A stretch of 64,000 bases of DNA from JAFGVL01 sp963662245. Lineage in GTDB: Bacteria; Bacteroidota; Bacteroidia; Bacteroidales; Paludibacteraceae. This document shows positions 9,085 through 15,971 of this stretch, piece after piece (within the stretch, counting starts at the first letter, position 1; every line of letters starts with the position of its first letter). Under the pieces are notes generated by a model. It did not search any database, had not been told where the DNA came from, and saw only the letters and a program-made list of their open reading frames with translations. Made by a program: the position numbers and the translations under genes. The DNA lies in assembly GCA_963662245.2 (NCBI GenBank), contig CAXXVQ010000007.1, positions 1-64,000 on the forward strand. The letters are read 5' to 3'.

Positions 9085-9096
9085 CGTATTTTATAA

Positions 9097-10071
9097 TTAT
9101 TTTAAAAATTTCTTTTTTTCTTGCTCAAAATCAATCTCAGGATATTTCTTCTCAAATCCCTCAATCTTTGCCAGTTGTTGCTTACAAAATCGTTCATACT
9201 CCTCACCATCCTTATTAAATGGTCTATGAGCTAATGATTTCATAAATTTCTCCAGCTCACTCACAGCTCTTTTAGTAACATCAGAAAAATAAGTTTCTGA
9301 GAAACGCTCCCAAATATAGTTCACGGCAACATTATTGGGATGCAGCATATCTTCTGTGTAAAATCGATAATCACGCAAATCATCCATCATCAATTCGTAA
9401 GCAGGAAAATATTTTACATCATCAAACTGCTGCACCAAAGCATCTATTGCTAACAAAAGGATAGATTTACTCAACTGATTCTCATGCGCACCATCTTTCC
9501 AGTGACGAATAGGACTAACGGTAAACACAACCTGAAGCTTTGGGTTATATTCAATAAGTCTATTTATTATTAAGGTGTACTTGTCTGCAATTTCTTCTAC
9601 AGCAAGCCTTCTTCTATTAAATAATGAATCGGGCAACTTATGACAATTTGAAACAATTGCTCCTGTTTCTTTTAATTCATACACCCAAGCTGTGCCGAAA
9701 GTGACAAATAAAAAGTCTGCCTCTCTTAAATTTCTTGACGATAATAAAATTCGATTATTGATTACCTCAAGACACTTACTCTGTTCAATATCAGAAAAGC
9801 GGCTATGATGCATAAAACTATGCCACTTTCCACCATGTTCTACTAATTCTGAGGATTCAAACAAGTGATTATCTAACAGATAAGAAATTGCCTTTTCTAT
9901 TGAGAATGGATTATACAGAATACCAAAAGGATTCATATCCACTGAGAACTTAGCATTATGTAAGCGCTCTCCCATATTTTCCGTAAAACAAGAACCAAGC
10001 ATCATACATCGGCTTGCATGCAACAACTTAGTTTCAAAAGGTTTTATAGGAACAATGGTTCTGAAATCCAT
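9097..10071 (-). CDS. GSCFA domain protein (SGNH-hydrolase-like)
   Basis: 324 residues. The family-defining GSCFTENMGERL is near residues 27-38, followed by NPFGILYNPFSIEKAI and the later FTVSPIRHWKDGAHENQLSK and MLHPNNVAVNYIWERF blocks. The Ser of GSCFA and the D-x-x-H-like DMLHPN block resemble the catalytic set of SGNH esterases. The family is common in Bacteroidetes and probably acts on acylated sugars or envelope polymers, but no substrate is proven. It is the first gene of the unit leading to murF-alr, 12 bases before the membrane-protein gene. Confidence 0.85.
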   Translation of the reverse strand: MDFRTIVPIKPFETKLLHASRCMMLGSCFTENMGERLHNAKFSVDMNPFGILYNPFSIEKAISYLLDNHLFESSELVEHGGKWHSFMHHSRFSDIEQSKCLEVINNRILLSSRNLREADFLFVTFGTAWVYELKETGAIVSNCHKLPDSLFNRRRLAVEEIADKYTLIINRLIEYNPKLQVVFTVSPIRHWKDGAHENQLSKSILLLAIDALVQQFDDVKYFPAYELMMDDLRDYRFYTEDMLHPNNVAVNYIWERFSETYFSDVTKRAVSELEKFMKSLAHRPFNKDGEEYERFCKQQLAKIEGFEKKYPEIDFEQEKKKFLK

Positions 10072-10107
10072 AGCAGATTCGTTGAGTATTTACTTTGTAA
10101 GACAGTA

Positions 10108-10115
10108 CAAAAGTA
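10108..10115 (-). promoter_or_regulatory. -7 promoter box for GSCFA-murF/alr unit
   Basis: The minus strand reads TACTTTTG, an exact TAnnTTTG match about 37 bases upstream of the GSCFA start. No clear -33 box. Confidence 0.4.
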
Positions 10116-10186
10116 CAAATAACTCACATTTATAATATAAATTCATTAGCTTTATTCCTTTATATATATAACTCACTCAAATTTGT

Positions 10187-10194
10187 TAAATTTG
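10187..10194 (+). promoter_or_regulatory. Candidate upstream promoter box in the dapF leader region
   Basis: TAAATTTG, an exact -7 match about 60 bases before the structured element at 10255-10379 and 320 bases before dapF. Transcription from here would place that element in an RNA. No -33 TTTG at proper spacing. Confidence 0.35.
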
Positions 10195-10254
10195 CATGCC
10201 AATATGAGGTCTATTTTTTAGCTTTATTATGCTCAAAAACATAAAATGCGGAAA

Positions 10255-10379
10255 AATAAGTGTTAAAAAACATTTCATAAATGTATTTTGCTACAAAAAT
10301 GTGGCATTTACAATACATTTTGAAAGCCCATGTCGATTTTTTACTTTCAAATTGTCATTATGAAATATTGACACTTATT
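10255..10379 (+). ncRNA. Candidate structured RNA with a three-way junction upstream of dapF
   Basis: The helices are mutually compatible. The closing stem is AATAAGTGT (10255-10263) with ACACTTATT (10371-10379), continued after an internal loop by ATTTCATAA (10272-10280) with TTATGAAAT (10358-10366). Inside it sit two hairpin arms. One is ATGTATT (10281-10287) with AATACAT (10312-10318), extended by GCTACA/TGTGGC (10290-10305) around an AAAA loop. The other is TTTGAAAG (10319-10326) with CTTTCAAA (10344-10351). A T-G pair in the first arm, and one extending the closing stem, are wobbles in a plus-strand RNA but A-C mismatches on the other strand, favouring rightward transcription. It matches no riboswitch I know. 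It could be a cis leader of the nitrogen operon or a separate small RNA. AT-rich sequence makes chance pairing a real alternative. Confidence 0.45.
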
Positions 10380-10400
10380 GAAAAACAAGAGCTAAAATCA

Positions 10401-10445
10401 TCATTTTGACATAAAAATAAACAATATATATATCATTTTGACATA
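10401..10445 (+). repeat. Direct repeat TCATTTTGACATA, possible regulator sites for dapF
   Basis: Two exact 13-base copies at 10401-10413 and 10433-10445. Their starts are 32 bases apart, close to three helical turns, and they end about 30 bases before the dapF -7 box. The spacing suits a dimeric activator or repressor bound to one face of the DNA. Confidence 0.45.
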
Positions 10446-10475
10446 TTTTTAAAATCATAGCTTATTTTTTGATTA

Positions 10476-10483
10476 TATATTTG
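10476..10483 (+). promoter_or_regulatory. -7 promoter box for dapF
   Basis: TATATTTG, an exact match about 30 bases before the dapF start. No TTTG at -33, which fits a promoter that needs an activator. Confidence 0.5.
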
Positions 10484-10512
10484 CTGAAACAAAAACACAT
10501 AATAACTTTGCA

Positions 10513-11376
10513 ATGAACACAAAGATAAACGGGGAACGCCCCTTACGATTTACAAAAATGCATGGTGCCGGAAATGATTATATATATATCAACGGCTTTA
10601 CTGAAAAAGTCGAAAACCCATCAGACCTAAGCATTAAACTAAGTAACAGAAATTTTGGTATTGGCTCAGACGGTCTTGTGATGATTCTACCATCAGAAAC
10701 ATGTGACTTCAGAATGCGCATGTTTAACTCTGATGGATCTGAATCTGAAATGTGCGGAAACGCTTCTCGCTGCGTTGGTAAGTTTGTTTACGACAAAGGA
10801 CTAACAGAAAAAACAGAAGTAAGCCTTGAAACCGGTGCCGGAGTTAAAATATTAAAGCTTCATACTGAAAACGGAAAAGTAAACAAGGTAACAGTAGATA
10901 TGGGTGAACCAATCCTAGTACCATCAGAAATTCCGGTATCACTTGAAGGAGACAAAGCGGTTAGTGTACCGCTAACGATAGACAATACAGAATATGCTAT
11001 CACTTGCGTTTCGATGGGAAACCCTCACGCAGTAGTTTTCACAAAAGGCATTGACCAACTTGATTTAACTCATATTGGACCTAAATTTGAAAACAACGCT
11101 ATTTTCCCTCGACGCACAAACACTGAGTTCATTGAAATCTTGGATCGTAACACTTTAAAGATGCGTGTTTGGGAACGCGGGACCGGAGAAACTCTTGCTT
11201 GTGGAACCGGAGCTTGTGCATCATTAGTTGCTGCAGTATTAAATGACTATAGCAACAGAAAAGCCAAACTTGAGCTTCTAGGTGGAACTCTGGAAATTGA
11301 ATGGGACGAGAAAACAAATCATGTTTTCATGACAGGTCCGGCAGAAACAGTGTTTGAAGGCGAATTATCAAAATAA
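10513..11376 (+). CDS. dapF: Diaminopimelate epimerase
   Basis: 287 residues. DapF converts LL- to meso-diaminopimelate for lysine and peptidoglycan. The two catalytic Cys residues are visible: Cys81 in MCGNASRC and Cys230 in LACGTGACAS. The N-terminal FTKMHGAGNDY signature is also present. The start at 10513 lies about 25 bases after the expected transcription start. It is followed by dapL 28 bases later, so substrate and product steps are co-expressed. A porin, glnB and amt follow on the same strand, tying this pathway to nitrogen supply. The upstream region is unusually long and structured. Confidence 0.96.
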   Translation: MNTKINGERPLRFTKMHGAGNDYIYINGFTEKVENPSDLSIKLSNRNFGIGSDGLVMILPSETCDFRMRMFNSDGSESEMCGNASRCVGKFVYDKGLTEKTEVSLETGAGVKILKLHTENGKVNKVTVDMGEPILVPSEIPVSLEGDKAVSVPLTIDNTEYAITCVSMGNPHAVVFTKGIDQLDLTHIGPKFENNAIFPRRTNTEFIEILDRNTLKMRVWERGTGETLACGTGACASLVAAVLNDYSNRKAKLELLGGTLEIEWDEKTNHVFMTGPAETVFEGELSK

Positions 11377-11404
11377 ATTATTCATAAATGTAAAACAACA
11401 AACA

Positions 11405-12640
11405 ATGGTATTAGTAAACGAAAATTACTTAAAACTGCCAGGCAGTTATTTATTTTCAGAAATTGCAAAAAAAGTAAACGAGCACACTAAAGCAAATCCT
11501 GATGCAAAAATCATTCGCATGGGTATTGGTGATGTTACTCGTCCATTAACTGATGCAGTAGTCTCTGCTTTACACAATGCAGTAGACGAAATGAGTAAAG
11601 CAGAAACTTTCAAAGGTTACGGTCCTGAACAAGGATATCAATTCTTAGTTGAAAAAATTATTGAAAACGATTTAAATCCGAGAGGATTAAATATATCGAC
11701 AGATGAAGTGTTTGTGAGCGACGGCTCAAAAAGTGACACAGGAAATATTGGTGACATTTTAAGCATTAAAAATAAAGTTGCGGTAACTGACCCGGTTTAC
11801 CCTGTATATGTTGACACAAATGCAATGGCAGGTAGAGCTGGAGATTATCAAGAAAATGGCAAATGGAGTGATATTGTATATATCCCATGTACAATCGACA
11901 ACAACTTCGTTCCGGCATTACCAAAAGAAAAACCGGATGTTATTTACTTATGTTACCCAAACAATCCAACCGGAACAACTTTGAAGAAAGAACAATTAAA
12001 AGTTTGGGTTGATTATGCAATCGAAAACAAATGCTTAATCTTATTTGATGCTGCATACGAGGCTTACATCCAAGAACAAGATGTTCCTCACAGTATCTAT
12101 GAAATTGAGGGAGCTAAAAAAGTAGCTATCGAGTTTAGAAGTTTTTCTAAGACTGCCGGATTTACCGGAACTCGTTGTGCATACACAATCATCCCTAAAG
12201 AGCTTGAAGCATATACTGAGAATGGAGAAAAAGTTCAATTAAACAAACTTTGGAATAGAAGACACACTACAAAATTCAATGGTGTACCTTACATTATCCA
12301 AAGAGCTGCCGAAGCAGTATATAGCGAAGAAGGGAAAAAACAAGTTAGCGAACTTGTTGATTACTACATGACAAATGCAAAAATAATTAGAGAAAGTCTT
12401 TCTGAACTTGGATTTGACATCTTTGGAGGAATAAACGCTCCTTATATCTGGATGAAAACTCCAAACGACTTGACATCTTGGGAATTCTTCGATTTACTTT
12501 TAACAAAAGTAAATATCGTAGGAACACCCGGAGTTGGTTTTGGACCAAGTGGCGAAGGCTATTTCAGATTAACCGCTTTTGGAAAAAGAGAAGATACTAT
12601 TGAAGCAATGGCTAGATTAAAAGCCGAGTTTGCAAAATAG
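11405..12640 (+). CDS. dapL: LL-diaminopimelate aminotransferase
   Basis: The start at 11405 (MVLVNENYLKLPGSYLF) is chosen because it matches the family N-terminus; an upstream ATG at 11354 would overlap dapF. The 411 residues form a fold-type I PLP enzyme with the YPNNPTG loop near residue 184 and the Schiff-base Lys249 in SFSKTAGFTGTRCAY. DapL converts tetrahydrodipicolinate straight to LL-diaminopimelate with glutamate as amino donor, bypassing the succinylase route. Glutamate is the product of the downstream GS-GOGAT genes. The pathway is known in Bacteroidetes, plants and Chlamydia. Confidence 0.95.
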   Translation: MVLVNENYLKLPGSYLFSEIAKKVNEHTKANPDAKIIRMGIGDVTRPLTDAVVSALHNAVDEMSKAETFKGYGPEQGYQFLVEKIIENDLNPRGLNISTDEVFVSDGSKSDTGNIGDILSIKNKVAVTDPVYPVYVDTNAMAGRAGDYQENGKWSDIVYIPCTIDNNFVPALPKEKPDVIYLCYPNNPTGTTLKKEQLKVWVDYAIENKCLILFDAAYEAYIQEQDVPHSIYEIEGAKKVAIEFRSFSKTAGFTGTRCAYTIIPKELEAYTENGEKVQLNKLWNRRHTTKFNGVPYIIQRAAEAVYSEEGKKQVSELVDYYMTNAKIIRESLSELGFDIFGGINAPYIWMKTPNDLTSWEFFDLLLTKVNIVGTPGVGFGPSGEGYFRLTAFGKREDTIEAMARLKAEFAK

Positions 12641-12829
12641 AAAAAGCACTATCTTTAACATTTGAAAATGTATTTTAAGGTCATTGTAGTTTTTTATTGA
12701 AAATCAAAGAAGAAAGACGATACAGTTCCCTGATTCCGGATGACGGGAATTGCATTTGACTAAATTCTACTAACATTTCACATACAAAATTAATTTCATT
12801 CACTATTATTAATTTAAAACAATTTAATT

Positions 12830-13579
12830 ATGAAAGCTTTAAATCGAACATTTTCTAAAGTTTTAGCAGGTTTATTTTTATCATCATTAGCTTTAAGTGC
12901 ATCTGCACAAGACGCTCCTGCAGCTTCATCTACTAAAGGAGAATTCAGTGTTGGTGCTGACCTTGTAAGTTCTTATGTATGGCGTGGTTTTGACCAAGGA
13001 GCAACAGGCCCATCTATCCAACCTACAGTTGAGTTTACATATGGATCTTTATCTATTGGAGCTTGGGGATCAACTAACTTTGCAGGAACATCGAAAGAAT
13101 GTGATTTCTATGTTGGTTATGCTGTATCTGATGCATTTTCTGTAACTATTACAGATTATAACTGGGCTATTGCTAACAATTATTTTGAATATGACAATGA
13201 CTTAACTAGCCATGTATATGAACTAGGTCTTGCTTATTCAGGTGAGAAGTTTAGCGCATCTGTAAATACAATGTTCTATGGTGCTGACAAAGCAGTTGAT
13301 GGTGCTGATTTGAAAAATGCATACACTACATACTTTGAGTTAGGATATGCACTAACTGACAACACTTCATTAGCAGTAGGTGGATTATTAGTTAATGAAG
13401 ATGCGGTAGGAATCAATGCTTACGGTGTAGCTCAAGATGGCGTAAACATCTGCAACATCAGCTTAACTACTTCTAAAGACATCAAAATAACAGACTCTTT
13501 CACTCTTCCATTATCAGGAAGCGTTATTCTTAACCCAATGTCTGAAGATGTTAACTTCGTAGTTACTGCAAGTTTCTAA
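12830..13579 (+). CDS. TorF-like outer-membrane porin
   Basis: 249 residues with a signal peptide (about 1-26, ending ASAQ) and then alternating beta-strands rich in Gly, Ser and aromatics: VGADLVSSYVWRGFDQG, PTVEFTYGSLSIGAWGS and SDAFSVTITDYNW. The SSYVWRG segment and the final NFVVTASF strand are typical of the TorF family of putative porins. It precedes glnB-amt and is separated from glnB by a strong stem-loop, so it probably shares nitrogen-linked expression and may carry small nitrogenous solutes across the outer membrane. That substrate idea is inference. Confidence 0.8.
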   Translation: MKALNRTFSKVLAGLFLSSLALSASAQDAPAASSTKGEFSVGADLVSSYVWRGFDQGATGPSIQPTVEFTYGSLSIGAWGSTNFAGTSKECDFYVGYAVSDAFSVTITDYNWAIANNYFEYDNDLTSHVYELGLAYSGEKFSASVNTMFYGADKAVDGADLKNAYTTYFELGYALTDNTSLAVGGLLVNEDAVGINAYGVAQDGVNICNISLTTSKDIKITDSFTLPLSGSVILNPMSEDVNFVVTASF

Positions 13580-13614
13580 TCTAACAATCAAATCAAATAC
13601 TTCCCTTAAAATAA

Positions 13615-13642
13615 TCGGTTTAGGAGACAACTCCTAAACCGA
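13615..13642 (+). promoter_or_regulatory. Intercistronic stem-loop between porin gene and glnB
   Basis: A perfect 12-bp stem (TCGGTTTAGGAG and its complement) with an ACAA tetraloop. No T-run follows, so it is unlikely to be a simple terminator. It may be an RNA processing or stability element that sets porin and glnB-amt mRNA levels apart. Confidence 0.6.
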
Positions 13643-13681
13643 ATTGGGAAGATTACATCAAAATTTTAAATTAATTCAATT

Positions 13682-14038
13682 ATGAAAAAAATCGAAGCTA
13701 TCATTCGTAAAACCAAATTTGAAGATGTCAAAGATGCTTTAACTAGCAATGACATCGAATGGTTTTCTTACTATGATGTAAGAGGTGTTGGTAAAGCAAA
13801 ACAAGAGCGTGTATATCGCGGTGTTGCTTATGACACTAGCTACATTGAGAGAGTTCTTCTTAGCATTGTAGTTCGCGATAAAAATGTAGACAGTACAATT
13901 GCAGTAATCCAAGCAGCTGCAAAAACAGGTGAAATTGGTGACGGTAGAATTTTCGTTTACCCAGTTGAGGATGCAGTATCAATTCGTACAGGCGAAAAAG
14001 GGGACGCTTCGCTTTTCAATCCTGAAACTGAAAAATAA
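13682..14038 (+). CDS. glnB: Nitrogen regulatory protein P-II
   Basis: 118 residues, a full-length P-II trimer subunit. The N-terminal MKKIEAIIRKTKFEDVKDAL and C-terminal GEIGDGRIFVYPVEDAVSIRTGEKG signatures are intact. The T-loop keeps YRGVAY, with Tyr45 and Tyr50; Tyr50 corresponds to the uridylylation Tyr51 of enterobacterial GlnB. P-II proteins sense ATP/ADP and 2-oxoglutarate, and when paired with amt they gate the channel. The 34-base gap to amt supports that pairing. Here P-II precedes amt, the reverse of the order in the two pairs at 40.9-44.6 kb. Confidence 0.95.
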   Translation: MKKIEAIIRKTKFEDVKDALTSNDIEWFSYYDVRGVGKAKQERVYRGVAYDTSYIERVLLSIVVRDKNVDSTIAVIQAAAKTGEIGDGRIFVYPVEDAVSIRTGEKGDASLFNPETEK

Positions 14039-14072
14039 AATTTACTAAAAACGACATTTAAAATATATAGCA

Positions 14073-15338
14073 ATGGAACAAACAATACAAGGTCTACAAA
14101 TTGGACTAGATAACATGTGGTTACTGATTGCAGGCTTCTTAGTGATGTTTATGCAACCAGGGTTTGCTTTAGTTGAAGCAGGTTTTACCCGCTCAAAAAA
14201 CACAGCAAACATTTTGATGAAGAACTTAATGGACTTTGCCATTGGTTCACTTCTTTACTGGATTATCGGATTCTCATTAATGTATGGAACTGACATTTCT
14301 GGATTCATCGGAGGATTTGATAAAATGTTCTTCATGAGTGATGGTTTTGGAGATAACTACTCAGACTATGCTGATATCTTCTTCCAAACAGTATTCTGTG
14401 CTACTGCTGCAACAATCGTTTCTGGAGCAATGGCAGAGCGTACAGAATTCAAAGCATACTTAATTTTCTCTATCGTTATTTCTATCTTAATCTATCCTGT
14501 TTCAGGTCACTGGACTTGGGGACAAGGTTGGATGATGGGTGAAGATGGATGGATGAATACTACATTCGGATTAACATTCCATGACTTTGCTGGTTCTTCT
14601 ATCGTACACTCAGTAGGTGCTTGGGTAGGTTTAGCTGGTGCTTCAATCATCGGACCTCGTATTGGTAAATACAAAAAAGACGGTAAACCAAACGCAATTC
14701 CTGGACACAACTTAACATATGGTGCACTTGGTGTATTCATCCTTTGGTTCGGATGGTTTGGCTTCAACCCTGGCTCTCAATTAGCTGCTGCTGGTACTGA
14801 CAATGCAGTTGCAATTGGACACATTGCAATGACAACGAATTTAGCTGCTGCTGCTGGTGCAATCACTTCTATGATCGTAGCATGGGTGCGCTACAAACGC
14901 CCTACTCTATCATTATCATTAAATGGCGCATTAGCTGGTCTTGTTGCAATCACGGCTGGATGTGATACTGTTGATCCAATGGGAGCTGTAGCTATAGGTA
15001 TCATCGCTGGTTTTGTATTACCATTTGCAGTTGAATTTATCGACAAAATCTTAAAAGTTGATGATCCTGTAGGTGCTGTATCTGTACACGGTGTATGTGG
15101 TGCCTTAGGTACTTTATTAGTAGGTTTATTCTCAACTTCTGATGGTCTATTTTATACTGGAAATGCAACATTATTAGGAGTTCAAGCAATAGGTGTTCTT
15201 GTATTCTTTGCATGGGCATTTGGAACAGGTGTAATCTTATTCACTATCCTTAAGAAAGCTGGTATCCTTAGAGTATCTAAAGTTGTTGAAGAAGAAGGTC
15301 TTGATGTTTACGAACACGGAGAAACTGCTTACAACTAA
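14073..15338 (+). CDS. amt: Ammonium transporter
   Basis: 421 residues, about eleven transmembrane helices. The family signatures are present: SGHWTWGQGW, DFAGSSIVHSVGAWVGLAGA and GVFILWFGWFGFNPGS. The twin pore histidines are in VHSVG and SVHGVCGALG. The protein has no signal peptide. Its N-terminus (GLQIGLDNMWLLIAGFLVMFMQPGFALVEAGFTR) is of the subtype with a long first helix, unlike the two Amt proteins at 41-44 kb, so it is a diverged paralogue. It conducts ammonium into the cell and is probably gated by the adjacent P-II. A terminator follows at 15367. Confidence 0.95.
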   Translation: MEQTIQGLQIGLDNMWLLIAGFLVMFMQPGFALVEAGFTRSKNTANILMKNLMDFAIGSLLYWIIGFSLMYGTDISGFIGGFDKMFFMSDGFGDNYSDYADIFFQTVFCATAATIVSGAMAERTEFKAYLIFSIVISILIYPVSGHWTWGQGWMMGEDGWMNTTFGLTFHDFAGSSIVHSVGAWVGLAGASIIGPRIGKYKKDGKPNAIPGHNLTYGALGVFILWFGWFGFNPGSQLAAAGTDNAVAIGHIAMTTNLAAAAGAITSMIVAWVRYKRPTLSLSLNGALAGLVAITAGCDTVDPMGAVAIGIIAGFVLPFAVEFIDKILKVDDPVGAVSVHGVCGALGTLLVGLFSTSDGLFYTGNATLLGVQAIGVLVFFAWAFGTGVILFTILKKAGILRVSKVVEEEGLDVYEHGETAYN

Positions 15339-15366
15339 TTTTAAAAATACTTTCAAGATATATATC

Positions 15367-15400
15367 AAAAAGCCCTTGGTTTACCCAAGGGCTTTTCTTT
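15367..15400 (+). terminator. Terminator after amt
   Basis: Stem AAAAGCCCTTGG/CCAAGGGCTTTT with a five-base loop and a T-rich tail, directly after the amt stop. Confidence 0.85.
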
Positions 15401-15627
15401 TTCAAGAAAAACAATTTCCCCTGTACACTAAGTGTTAAAAACTATTTATTTAGTTACATTTTTTTATTCCAAAAGCAAAAACACTTACACTCTATCAACA
15501 ACTCTACTCATATTATAACAATCACACCAATATAGATTCTTTTTTTACTTTCAAGAATTAAAGAATTATCACATTTCCTAAACAAACTGATAGTAAAACA
15601 AATAAAAAACGAATGTTTTGTTAAAAC

Positions 15628-15650
15628 TTGAAAATGTTTTTCATTTTCAA
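15628..15650. promoter_or_regulatory. Palindromic operator candidate upstream of gltB
   Basis: A perfect 9-bp inverted repeat, TTGAAAATG, five bases, CATTTTCAA, ending 33 bases before the gltB -7 box. Position and symmetry suit a dimeric activator. Confidence 0.5.
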
Positions 15651-15683
15651 CACAGCTTTTTCTTTCTTTTCAAAACACTTTTG

Positions 15684-15691
15684 TATTTTTG
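15684..15691 (+). promoter_or_regulatory. -7 promoter box for gltB
   Basis: TATTTTTG, an exact match, about 280 bases before the gltB start. No -33 TTTG at normal spacing, which again suggests activator dependence. Confidence 0.45.
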
Positions 15692-15971
15692 TGGATTGAA
15701 AAAGTGCATCTTAACACCGAACACTCTTGTTAAATATATGCGGTTCATTTATTAAATGAAATGTTAGGATGACTCAGAATTAAGATTTTAATATTAGAGA
15801 AGCAGAGAAGATAACCATTACCTTAAGATTACTTTAGAATATCTCAAAATCTTATCCCTCCTTGGAAAAACAAGTACCTAAGGGGGGATTGGTAAGTATA
15901 AAGGTTCCTTTTCAAACTTTTTTTTTGATTTATTATTCATTAAATACTAAACCTAAAAAAGGGGGCAAATT
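15692..15971 (+). promoter_or_regulatory. Long structured leader of gltB with competing stems
   Basis: The 280-base region between the promoter box and the gltB start has no ORF of note. AAAATCTTA at 15846-15854 can pair with TAAGATTTT at 15781-15789, or with TAAGATT at 15824-15830, but not both. A further 10-bp stem, ATCCCTCCTT (15854-15863) with AAGGGGGGAT (15880-15889), follows. A run of nine T lies about 35 bases after it. The layout resembles a switchable leader, but no known riboswitch class is recognised. The stretch from 15400 to 15627 shows nothing clear. Confidence 0.4.
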
